Assembly (NCBI GenBank): GCA_022360535.1
Contig: JAKSCP010000452.1
Span: 1-11,071 of the forward strand
Source of the DNA: Pseudomonadales bacterium
GTDB lineage: Bacteria; Pseudomonadota; Gammaproteobacteria; Pseudomonadales; Pseudohongiellaceae
Length of the DNA: 11,071 nt
Direction: 5' to 3'
Position numbers and translations under genes: made by a program. This document shows, piece by piece, positions 1 to 5,417 of this stretch (its first letter is position 1; every line of letters starts with the position of its first letter). A model generated the notes under the pieces. The model made no database searches. It was not told the DNA's origin and saw only the letters and a list, made by a program, of their open reading frames with translations.

Positions 1-531
1 ATCTTTGCTCAAGCCAAGTACATGGGCAGCAATTCGGCCCTGTCCAGGACTCTCGTCCATATGAATTGAAAGATGATGGTGACGGTCATAGCGAGAAGCC
101 CAGGCGCTGACTTCCCTGCCGCTGTCGTCTCCGGTGATTTCACCCAATAGGGTTAAGTAGTCGGGGCTATTAAAATAGCGGTAGATTTCGGTCAGTATGC
201 GCGCGTCTTCCGGGGCATCTTCTAACGCGGTAGGAATAGTGTATCGACAGTACGCAAAAGTGAAATCATTGTCCTTAAGCGTGGCGATCTTGGGAACTAA
301 TTTCACCACCTCTTTTTCCGACATGCTGGCATAAGTTTTCGGATCAATGATTCCGACTTTGCCACCGCTCTTGTAGCCTCTGTAATGAAATTCCCAAGGG
401 ACTTTGTTTTTTAAACTTTCATACGCGGCCTCTGCAACCTCTTCGCGCAATAGGTTGTTTATGACTACATACCCAGTATCGACGTATTGCTGATGCAGTG
501 CTGCAGTATCGAGGACGTTGATGATTTCCAT
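1..531 (-). CDS. 2-oxoglutarate/Fe(II)-dependent oxygenase, prolyl-hydroxylase-like (3' end outside the window)
   Basis: The first 177 residues of a cytoplasmic enzyme (no signal peptide) that continues past base 1. The ATG at 529-531 opens a stop-free frame to the window edge. A long N-terminal helical part includes PWEFHYRG near residues 43-50. The segment ASRYDRHHHLSIHMDES near residues 147-163 carries the H-x-D iron-binding pair (HMD) of the double-stranded beta-helix fold. The layout matches the COG3751/Ofd1/EGL-9-like predicted proline hydroxylases, which use Fe(II), O2 and 2-oxoglutarate to hydroxylate a substrate, often a protein. The distal His and the 2-oxoglutarate-binding Arg lie outside the window, so activity cannot be confirmed. 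A Shine-Dalgarno-like AAGGAAG lies about 13 bases upstream, slightly far. It follows the small exported-protein gene by 34 bases and is probably cotranscribed with it and the SapC-family gene. The true substrate is unknown. Confidence 0.85.
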   Translation of the reverse strand, partial: MEIINVLDTAALHQQYVDTGYVVINNLLREEVAEAAYESLKNKVPWEFHYRGYKSGGKVGIIDPKTYASMSEKEVVKLVPKIATLKDNDFTFAYCRYTIPTALEDAPEDARILTEIYRYFNSPDYLTLLGEITGDDSGREVSAWASRYDRHHHLSIHMDESPGQGRIAAHVLGLSKD

Positions 532-555
532 TGCGTCGAACGTACTTCCTTGAAA

Positions 556-574
556 ACCAACTAAGTCAGTTGGT
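556..574 (-). repeat. Perfect 7-bp hairpin spanning a stop codon
   Basis: ACCAACT and AGTTGGT pair around a five-base loop. The hairpin contains the TGA stop of the small exported-protein gene, and on the minus strand it is followed by TTTTC. It could be a weak, leaky terminator or a transcript-stabilising hairpin between that gene and the oxygenase gene. The stem is A/T-rich and the T tract short, so strong termination is unlikely. Confidence 0.35.
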
Positions 575-1030
575 AAGTTGATTCAATCTGGCGCGCAGTT
601 GGGTGAGTATGTTCGCGATCTGTGCAAACTCTGGATTTTCCGTAGTCATCTGCTGCATTTTCTCCTGCAATAGATCGAACTGTGGCTGCAGACTGGTACG
701 TATCTCATTTTCGGAAAGTTCTGTGCCACGATTGAATGTAAATGCATTGGCATTGTCAGCGCGTGCCTTATTCATAAATTCCGGCTCACAGACTCGTTGA
801 GAAATGTTCGAACCCGTTGGTGTTTGTCTACTGCAGCTGATTTTGAAGTCATCGTCATCAACATTAGCGTTAAAGATCGCATAAAACTGTTCTTCGGCTT
901 CTTCGATAAACTGACTAACCTCAGCTCTATTGAGTTCGGCGATAACAATGACTTCACCTTCTTCTTCGTCCTGGGAGAAAGCGGGATAGCTAACGAGGGT
1001 AAACAGCGAAGCTAAGATTAGGTGTTTCAT
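566..1030 (-). CDS. Small exported acidic protein with a C...TGSxIxxRVC motif, function unknown
   Basis: A 154-residue protein. The start is the ATG at 1028-1030 and not the in-frame codon 11 residues earlier: AGGAGG sits seven bases before it, and a signal peptide then begins at once (MKHLILASLFTLVSYPAFS, likely cut before QDEEE). The mature protein is very acidic at first (DEEEGE, later VDDDDF). Its only two cysteines, Cys66 and Cys81, flank TPTGSNISQRV. From memory, a C...TGSxIxxRVC arrangement recurs in small secreted proteobacterial proteins of unknown function; a Cys66-Cys81 disulfide in the periplasm is plausible. The C-terminal third (about residues 115-154) is Gln-rich and predicted helical. 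The gene lies 71 bases after the SapC-family gene and 34 bases before the oxygenase gene, on the same strand. I do not recognise a function. Confidence 0.8.
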   Translation of the reverse strand: MKHLILASLFTLVSYPAFSQDEEEGEVIVIAELNRAEVSQFIEEAEEQFYAIFNANVDDDDFKISCSRQTPTGSNISQRVCEPEFMNKARADNANAFTFNRGTELSENEIRTSLQPQFDLLQEKMQQMTTENPEFAQIANILTQLRARLNQLTN

Positions 1031-1101
1031 GGTATTGGCCTCCTGATCAGAGATTGATTCCAATTCTACTCTTCAATCAAAGATTCGGCTAAACGTTTTA
1101 T

Positions 1102-1869
1102 CTACGACAAAGCGTCGATTGACGAGAGTTCGTCGGACTGCTTATTCATACCTGCGGCTTTATCTGCTTCGTACTGTCGCTCGGAAATTCGCCGCAGCTG
1201 CTGCAGTGACGTGAGGTGCGCATAGATCATGGCGATAAGGCCAATCTTGCGAAGTTCAAGAAACTCTTCGTCTGGCAGCTCGTTAAGCTTGTTCTCATCT
1301 ACGGTGTAAATACCGTCGATACTGTATCGCTGCCCGTCGGGTCGATGCTGTAGCTGCACTATCTGTGTGGCAAGCAAGTTCTTTTCTTTTAAGAGCTTAC
1401 AGATTTGAATAGTCTGTTCCCGTTGCTGCGCCGCTTGCACCAAGCCCTCAACTCGTGACTCCATGTATTCGGTTTTTTCGCCATTTTCATCAAACAGAGC
1501 CTGACCTTCTGTTTCGCTCAGCAGATGGCTGTCTTCATCGACCAGCACAACGAATTGATCGCGTTGTGCATCAGCGGCGGCGATGGCGAAGGGCGCATTA
1601 CCAAATCCCACGGGGATTACCTGAGCCGGGTAAGGCTCCTGCTGGCAGTACAGATTCTGTCCTTCCCGCAGGCCCATGATGGCCACGGGCATGAATTCCT
1701 CTGAGTCCTGATTGGTGACAAACACACAGGGGAATTCGGAAGCAAGAATGAAGAAGTCCCGGGACACAATTGGAATCAGGTTCTGATTCTTGAATCGAGA
1801 ATAATCACCGGAATTAATGACCTTCAGATTGGCGTGTTTGTCTTTTGCCAGGGGTACGTGGCTCGTCAT
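1102..1869 (-). CDS. SapC-family protein
   Basis: A 255-residue protein matching the SapC family (Pfam PF07277) from end to end. It opens with the typical PLxKxKHANLKV segment (residues 6-17), then has LIPIVSRDFF...EFPCVFV (31-51), VAIMGLREGQNLY (62-74), VDEDSHLLSE (110-119), ALFDENGEKTEYM (123-135), and the C-terminal helical block LRKIGLIAMIYAHLTSLQQL. Length is normal. There is no signal peptide. SapC was named from the Campylobacter fetus S-layer locus, but most proteobacterial members have no proven role. They are often found near TonB receptors, flavin-dependent halogenases and 2-oxoglutarate or cupin-type oxygenases. The nearby oxygenase at 1-531 fits that habit. The ATG at 1867-1869 has a modest AAGG 11-14 bases upstream. 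It probably heads a three-gene unit. Confidence 0.92.
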   Translation of the reverse strand: MTSHVPLAKDKHANLKVINSGDYSRFKNQNLIPIVSRDFFILASEFPCVFVTNQDSEEFMPVAIMGLREGQNLYCQQEPYPAQVIPVGFGNAPFAIAAADAQRDQFVVLVDEDSHLLSETEGQALFDENGEKTEYMESRVEGLVQAAQQREQTIQICKLLKEKNLLATQIVQLQHRPDGQRYSIDGIYTVDENKLNELPDEEFLELRKIGLIAMIYAHLTSLQQLRRISERQYEADKAAGMNKQSDELSSIDALS

Positions 1870-1956
1870 ACTGCATTTACCTTGTTGTCGTTCTAAAAGA
1901 AAAGTTCAGATTACTTGGATTTAGGAATCTAAGCTATTAGAGATTTTAGTTCATCG

Positions 1957-1962
1957 ATTATA
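1957..1962 (-). promoter_or_regulatory. Candidate -10 box for the SapC-family transcription unit
   Basis: A perfect TATAAT on the minus strand in an A/T-rich stretch, about 88 bases upstream of the SapC start codon. No good -35 box is visible at 16-18 bases, so this would be an activator-dependent promoter or a chance match. Confidence 0.3.
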
Positions 1963-2024
1963 TTTCTTAATAATCAATAAGTTACTAGTCTCGGTATGCC
2001 AGGTTCCCTTAAGTCGGCTCCTAA

Positions 2025-2042
2025 AATTGACCGTCGTCAATT
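2025..2042. promoter_or_regulatory. CRP/FNR-type palindromic operator TTGAC-N4-GTCAA
   Basis: AATTGAC and GTCAATT form a perfect 7-bp inverted repeat around CGTC. The inner TTGA-N6-TCAA is the core recognised by FNR/Anr/Dnr-type members of the CRP/FNR family (FNR consensus TTGAT-N4-ATCAA). A -10-like TAGCAT begins 22 bases downstream at 2063-2068. With initiation near 2075, the palindrome would be centred at about -41.5, the class II activator position. It would then drive the coiled-coil gene. The regulator is not in this window. Confidence 0.45.
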
Positions 2043-2147
2043 ATAAAGGTCCGCACAGCAAGTAGCATTAAAGTATTACAGTGGACCGGTGGAAGCTTGA
2101 TGGTTTCTTGCCGGGAAGATTTAGGTGTGGAGAGTTTAGCTGACAAA

Positions 2148-2176
2148 AGGATACAGGTGAGGAGGATACAGGTGAG
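2148..2176 (+). repeat. Tandem repeat (14-base unit, 15-base period) over the ribosome-binding site and start codon
   Basis: AGGATACAGGTGAG occurs at 2148-2161 and again at 2163-2176. Each copy carries an AGGA ribosome-binding element and a GTG, and the two GTGs (2157 and 2172) are in the same frame because the period is 15. The second copy has the stronger AGGAGG. The repeat may provide two start sites for the coiled-coil protein, five residues apart. Confidence 0.7.
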
Positions 2177-2477
2177 CAAAAAAAGAGATTACGAAGACAA
2201 AGTCCGTGAAAAGCTGAATGAGCTCGAGGCGGAGATCGAAGCGTTGCGTGAGCATGTGAAGGAGATGGAAGCTGAGCTGCTGCCCGAGCATGAGGAGCAT
2301 TTTGAGCGCCTGCATGCTTTGCAAGCGGTGACCAAAGCCAAATTCAAAGAGCTCGTTGATTCCAGTGAAGAGACTTATGACACTGTGCGCAGTAAGCTCG
2401 AGGAGTATTGGTCTAGCCTGGGGCGAGAGGTAAAAGCCTTCGATCAGAAAGTCAAAGACGGTGAAAGTACTCTTTAG
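2172..2477 (+). CDS. Small coiled-coil protein
   Basis: A 101-residue, highly charged, almost wholly helical protein with no signal peptide and no cysteine. The GTG at 2172 is chosen because AGGAGG lies six bases before it and the coiled-coil sequence starts directly after (SKKRDYEDKVREKL). The frame is open back to an ATG at 2097, but that extension has no good ribosome-binding site and low-complexity, unlike sequence; the GTG at 2157 is a possible second start. Heptad-like Leu/Ile spacing runs from about residue 10 to 55, and a second helix ends in SKLEEYWSSLGREVKAF. The pattern resembles small proteobacterial coiled-coil proteins with the E..W/Y..L..G...A tail, of unproven, possibly stress-related, role. 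It is preceded by a CRP/FNR-type palindrome and followed by the outer-membrane protein gene, which has its own promoter. Confidence 0.8.
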   Translation: MSKKRDYEDKVREKLNELEAEIEALREHVKEMEAELLPEHEEHFERLHALQAVTKAKFKELVDSSEETYDTVRSKLEEYWSSLGREVKAFDQKVKDGESTL

Positions 2478-2480
2478 TCA

Positions 2481-2510
2481 TTGACAATGGGTTTTGGCTT
2501 CGGGTATTAC
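2481..2510 (+). promoter_or_regulatory. Candidate sigma-70 promoter for the outer-membrane protein gene
   Basis: A perfect TTGACA (2481-2486) is followed after 18 bases by TATTAC (2505-2510), which matches four of six -10 positions. It begins four bases after the coiled-coil stop codon and leaves a leader of about 60 bases before the ATG at 2578. The leader contains a short hairpin, TTCCG/CGGAA, at 2533-2548. Confidence 0.5.
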
Positions 2511-2577
2511 GATGAATCCAAACACTGCGCTTTTCCGTTATAGCGGAAGACTATAGTTGATCTGTTTGGAGTTAATC

Positions 2578-3363
2578 ATGAAATCTAGGTCTTTACTTTT
2601 TCGCAGCCTGGTTGCTGTATCAGCCGCGTTTCTTGCAAGCAGTGCGTTCGCACAAGGCTTTTATGTTACCGGTGCTCTAGGTACGGCGGACCAGAATAGC
2701 TCGTCCAATACGGGTAATTTCACCTCTGCATTCGCTACCGGATCAGTAACCGGTGTAACGCCTCCGTTGGACATACCAGCAGGCGCCGGGCTGAGCTGGA
2801 CCACTGAGTTCGATAGCGATCTGATTTATTCGATGGCGTTCGGCTACGATTACGGCAGGTTTCGTGTCGAGCTGGCTCTCAATCGAAACGAGAACAACGT
2901 CAACAAGCATTTCGACGTTACTGCTGCTGGTATCGATCTATCTGCGATAGACGCAGGGGTGCTGATTGCTGGCAATGAAGGCGATCTCGGGATACCAGTC
3001 TCCAGCCTGGTTCGGGATGGAGCAGGTGAGATTAAGACTACCAGTGTCATGATTAATGGATTCTATGACTTCGATTTGGGTGGTGACGTCACCCCGTTTG
3101 TCGGCTTGGGAATAGGTAATGCAAGTTCCGATATTTCATTTGCACCCTCCAATACACCCATCGTTAACGACGATGACTCTGGAATTGCATGGCAGGCGAT
3201 TGTGGGCGCAGATTATGCCGTGTCAGAAACTATCTCGGTATTTGGCAGTTTCCGTTACTTCTCCGCGGAAGATGCCAGTGTCAATGTAGGGTTGTTTCCC
3301 GCGACTCTGGATGTCGAAAACGAAGTCCGGGTTTTCGAAATCGGGCTGAGATACTCATTCTAG
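2578..3363 (+). CDS. Exported outer-membrane beta-barrel protein (OmpA-like/opacity type)
   Basis: A 261-residue protein. The ATG at 2578 is preferred over one seven codons upstream: GGAG lies seven bases before it and it begins a clear signal peptide (MKSRSLLFRSLVAV...AFA, cut before QGFYV). Alternating hydrophobic strands follow: GFYVTGALG at 27-35, LIYSMAFGYDYGRFRVELALNR at 82-103, TTSVMINGFYDFDL at 154-167, VTPFVGLGIGNASS at 171-184, GIAWQAIVGADYAV at 202-215, SVFGSFRYFSA at 220-230, and a closing VRVFEIGLRYSF. The last residue is Phe, the usual outer-membrane insertion signal. This fits an eight-stranded barrel of the OmpA-like beta-barrel families (compare PF13505), with long acidic, Gly/Ser-rich loops. 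Its ligand or function is unknown. A strong terminator follows directly. Confidence 0.88.
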   Translation: MKSRSLLFRSLVAVSAAFLASSAFAQGFYVTGALGTADQNSSSNTGNFTSAFATGSVTGVTPPLDIPAGAGLSWTTEFDSDLIYSMAFGYDYGRFRVELALNRNENNVNKHFDVTAAGIDLSAIDAGVLIAGNEGDLGIPVSSLVRDGAGEIKTTSVMINGFYDFDLGGDVTPFVGLGIGNASSDISFAPSNTPIVNDDDSGIAWQAIVGADYAVSETISVFGSFRYFSAEDASVNVGLFPATLDVENEVRVFEIGLRYSF

Positions 3364-3374
3364 ATTTGCTCTCC

Positions 3375-3402
3375 GAGGCTGGGGCCCGTCCCAGCCTCTT
3401 TT
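3375..3402 (+). terminator. Rho-independent terminator of the outer-membrane protein gene
   Basis: GAGGCTGGG and CCCAGCCTC form a perfect 9-bp G/C-rich stem around GCCCGT, followed by TTTT. It starts 12 bases after the stop codon. The T tract touches the stop codon of the convergent methyltransferase gene. There is no T tract on the minus-strand side, so it should act mainly on the plus strand. Confidence 0.92.
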
Positions 3403-4285
3403 ACACCTTCTTTCTAAACACGGCGCGCACGAAGTTTGGTTCGACATCACCAGCCTCAATTAATTTCTGATCCAAATCCCACATGGACTTAAGCAAGCGT
3501 TTGTCTTCATCGCTGTCCGTGTAGTTTTGCGCAAAGCCTTCGAGTAAGGGAAACAAGATACCAGCAAAGAGGAACAGATGTTGGGTATCGAAAGTGGCTT
3601 GCAGGACGGGCAGGATTTCTTCGGCTCGTATGGCTTCATAAGGTGAAAGCTTTTCTTTGTCCGGAATTTGCAACTTAACGCGCACCTGGCCTTGGGGAGA
3701 GCGTCGGTAGCGTTCTGCCAGGAAGGGCCAGAGCATCTCGCAAATCTTCCGTTGCTTTTTCGTGCGTTGCAAAAAGTTTGCGCCAACGTAGTCTACTAGA
3801 ACGAAGATGCCGTTTGCCTTAAGCGAGTGGTTAATCTGACTTGCCACATGTTCGATCGCTTCAAGGTGATGATAGGCCCGTTGGATATAGACGATGTCGT
3901 AGTGATTCTCAGGTAGTTCAATGGCGTTCACATCGGCAATCTGATAATCCACGCTTACCGCGTCATCTAAATCGGGTCTGGAATAGAACTTTTCTCTCTG
4001 CCCTTCGCTAATGTCGAAGGCATCGATATGCTTCACGCCAGCGGTAGAAACCAGAAATTTGTATTCGCCTTGCATGTCGCCACAGGCAAGGGATAGTGCT
4101 CGTGGTGCTTCTATATTTTTGAGTGCCTGGCGGGTTTGTTCGTTTAGGTTGCTGGCTTGCTGAATCAGATGTTGGAAAAGGGGGATAGAACTCCAGGATC
4201 TGGAGCGCAATAGTGTATTGTTCTGATCGCCGAAGTAAGAGGCTTCGCTCGCAAGCGAATTTTCAGCATCAGAATCTACTGGCAC
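3401..4285 (-). CDS. Class I SAM-dependent methyltransferase
   Basis: A 294-residue cytoplasmic protein with a Rossmann-type methyltransferase core. Motif I is ALSLACGDMQG (residues 63-73), the acidic end of strand 2 is in HIDAFDIS (86-93), the adenine-contact region is around IADVNAIELP (116-125), and the motif IV-like segment is YDIVYIQRAYHHLE (129-142). Next comes ANGIFVLVDYVG (157-168). The C-terminal third is helical and charged and may recognise the substrate. The substrate cannot be named; the HHLE element is common in small-molecule and lipid methyltransferases. The start is GTG at 4283-4285 with only a weak GAGAG upstream; no better start exists before Met71. It lies 120 bases downstream of the FAH-family gene, and a hairpin sits in that gap. 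Its 3' end overlaps the T tract of the convergent terminator. Confidence 0.85.
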   Translation of the reverse strand: MPVDSDAENSLASEASYFGDQNNTLLRSRSWSSIPLFQHLIQQASNLNEQTRQALKNIEAPRALSLACGDMQGEYKFLVSTAGVKHIDAFDISEGQREKFYSRPDLDDAVSVDYQIADVNAIELPENHYDIVYIQRAYHHLEAIEHVASQINHSLKANGIFVLVDYVGANFLQRTKKQRKICEMLWPFLAERYRRSPQGQVRVKLQIPDKEKLSPYEAIRAEEILPVLQATFDTQHLFLFAGILFPLLEGFAQNYTDSDEDKRLLKSMWDLDQKLIEAGDVEPNFVRAVFRKKV

Positions 4286-4374
4286 GGTTCAACTCTCTTG
4301 GTCTTTGGCTGCCTTTGGCACTCGTTTCCACAAAAGCACCGGCCCCGACTGGTCTTTCAGGAGGTGCCGGGTAG

Positions 4375-4389
4375 AGTGAGTTTCTCACT
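4375..4389. repeat. Short perfect hairpin downstream of the FAH-family gene
   Basis: AGTGAG and CTCACT pair around TTT, 17 bases beyond the FAH-family stop codon and 90 bases before the methyltransferase start. There is no T tract on the minus strand, so it is not a standard terminator; it may protect a transcript 3' end or mean nothing. Further along, short GC-rich complementary segments near 4335-4370 are followed by TTTT on the minus strand and could form a weak second structure. Confidence 0.3.
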
Positions 4390-4405
4390 TAACTGTGAAG
4401 TAGTC

Positions 4406-5326
4406 TTATCTGGGTGCAGCAATCGTCTGCCTTTGTTCGCCGATCCCTTCGATTCCGATTCTGACTACATCACCTGGCTTTAAGTATTGAGGTGGAACCA
4501 TGCCGTCGCCTACACCGGCTGGTGTGCCAGTAAAAATGACGTCGCCAGGATGCAGAGTCATGAATTGACTCAGGTGACTAACGATTTCTTTCACGCCAAA
4601 TACCATGTCAGCCGTATTGCCTTGCTGACGCATTTCGCCATTCACTTCAGACCAGATTGAAAGATTCTGAATGTCTTTGATTTTATCCTTTGACACTAGA
4701 TAAGGGCCCACCGGTGCGAACGTATCCGCAGACTTCCCTTTGGTAAACTGTCCGCCTCTTTCCCGTTGGAATGCGCGTTCAGAAACATCATGGCCTACGG
4801 TGTAACCTGCAATGTAGTCAAAGACTTCGTCTTCGCTAATGTACTGAGCGCGCTTACCTATCACGACAACGAGCTCAGCTTCGTAGTCCAGTTTATGGCC
4901 ATTGCGCGGTTGAATGACACCGTCGAAGGGTCCGGTCAGGGCAGACGTGGCCTTCATAAAGGTAAGTGGCTCAGAGGGTAGCTGAACTTCCATTTCCGCA
5001 GCATGATTGACGTAGTTAAATCCAATGGCAACGATCTTTCCAATGTCGGTTAGCGGCACGCCAAGTCTGGGGTTGCCGGATACGACTGGTAAGTCTGATA
5101 TTGGAATCTGAGACAACTCCTCCAACGAAGCCTCTGAAAGGGTGGCGGGCGTTATGTCGGAGATGTGGCCAGATAGATCACGAATCTGCCCCTGGGAATC
5201 AACGATACCAGGCTTCTCATTGCCAGCAGGTCCGAACCTTACCAGGGTGACATCTGCAGCTCCGGTTGTGCTGAGAATGCTGAACAGTAAAACAAGTCCA
5301 ATTTGGGATCGTTTCAACAATGACAT
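4406..5326 (-). CDS. Exported FAH-family hydrolase/isomerase (COG0179 type) with an added signal peptide
   Basis: A 306-residue FAH-fold enzyme. From residue 27 the text (TLVRFGPAGNEKPGIVD) matches the usual beginning of cytoplasmic COG0179 enzymes annotated as fumarylacetoacetate hydrolase, ureidoglycolate lyase or 2-hydroxyhepta-2,4-diene-1,7-dioate isomerase. Here a 24-residue signal peptide precedes it (MSLLKRSQIGLVLLFSILST, cut after GAA). Active-site features are intact: His108 and Glu111 in NYVNHAAE, metal ligands Glu149, Glu151 and Asp180 (YEAEL, GHDVSE), lysines around TKGKSADTFAP, and TGTPAGVG at 266-273. There is no cysteine. The family splits C-C bonds or tautomerises or decarboxylates 2-oxo acids using Mg2+/Mn2+; the actual substrate is unknown. 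GAGG lies six bases before the ATG. The upstream gene is separated by a terminator, so it probably has its own promoter; the methyltransferase may be cotranscribed. Confidence 0.9.
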   Translation of the reverse strand: MSLLKRSQIGLVLLFSILSTTGAADVTLVRFGPAGNEKPGIVDSQGQIRDLSGHISDITPATLSEASLEELSQIPISDLPVVSGNPRLGVPLTDIGKIVAIGFNYVNHAAEMEVQLPSEPLTFMKATSALTGPFDGVIQPRNGHKLDYEAELVVVIGKRAQYISEDEVFDYIAGYTVGHDVSERAFQRERGGQFTKGKSADTFAPVGPYLVSKDKIKDIQNLSIWSEVNGEMRQQGNTADMVFGVKEIVSHLSQFMTLHPGDVIFTGTPAGVGDGMVPPQYLKPGDVVRIGIEGIGEQRQTIAAPR

Positions 5327-5379
5327 GTAGGGCCTCGGATAGAATTCAAGAGTTGTTATTCTTGGCCAGCAGTGTAGCC

Positions 5380-5410
5380 AAAAGCGGCCTGTTTGTCTTG
5401 AGTTGGCCGC
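5380..5410 (-). terminator. Terminator of the polyphosphate:AMP phosphotransferase gene
   Basis: On the minus strand GCGGCC, a 15-base loop and GGCCGC are followed by TTTT. It begins eight bases after the TAA stop. An alternative, larger pairing also exists: the GCCAGCA just before the stem (5411-5417) can pair with TGCTGGC at 5365-5371, enclosing the inner hairpin with a bulge. Confidence 0.65.
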
Positions 5411-5417
5411 TGCTGGC

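Larger units (their letters stand above)
1870..2171. other. Divergent intergenic region between the SapC and coiled-coil genes
   Basis: About 300 bases separate the divergent start codons. The left half (about 1905-1985) is A/T-rich and holds a TATAAT on the minus strand. The centre carries a perfect TTGAC-N4-GTCAA palindrome (2027-2040). The right end carries a 14-base direct repeat (2148-2161 and 2163-2176) that runs into the coiled-coil start codon. I see no convincing additional small gene; an in-frame ATG at 2097 is discussed under the coiled-coil gene. Confidence 0.6.

Noticed and set aside
2097..2171. A longer N-terminus for the coiled-coil protein from the ATG at 2097
   Set aside because: No convincing ribosome-binding site; the extra residues do not resemble the coiled coil, and AGGAGG points to the GTG at 2172.
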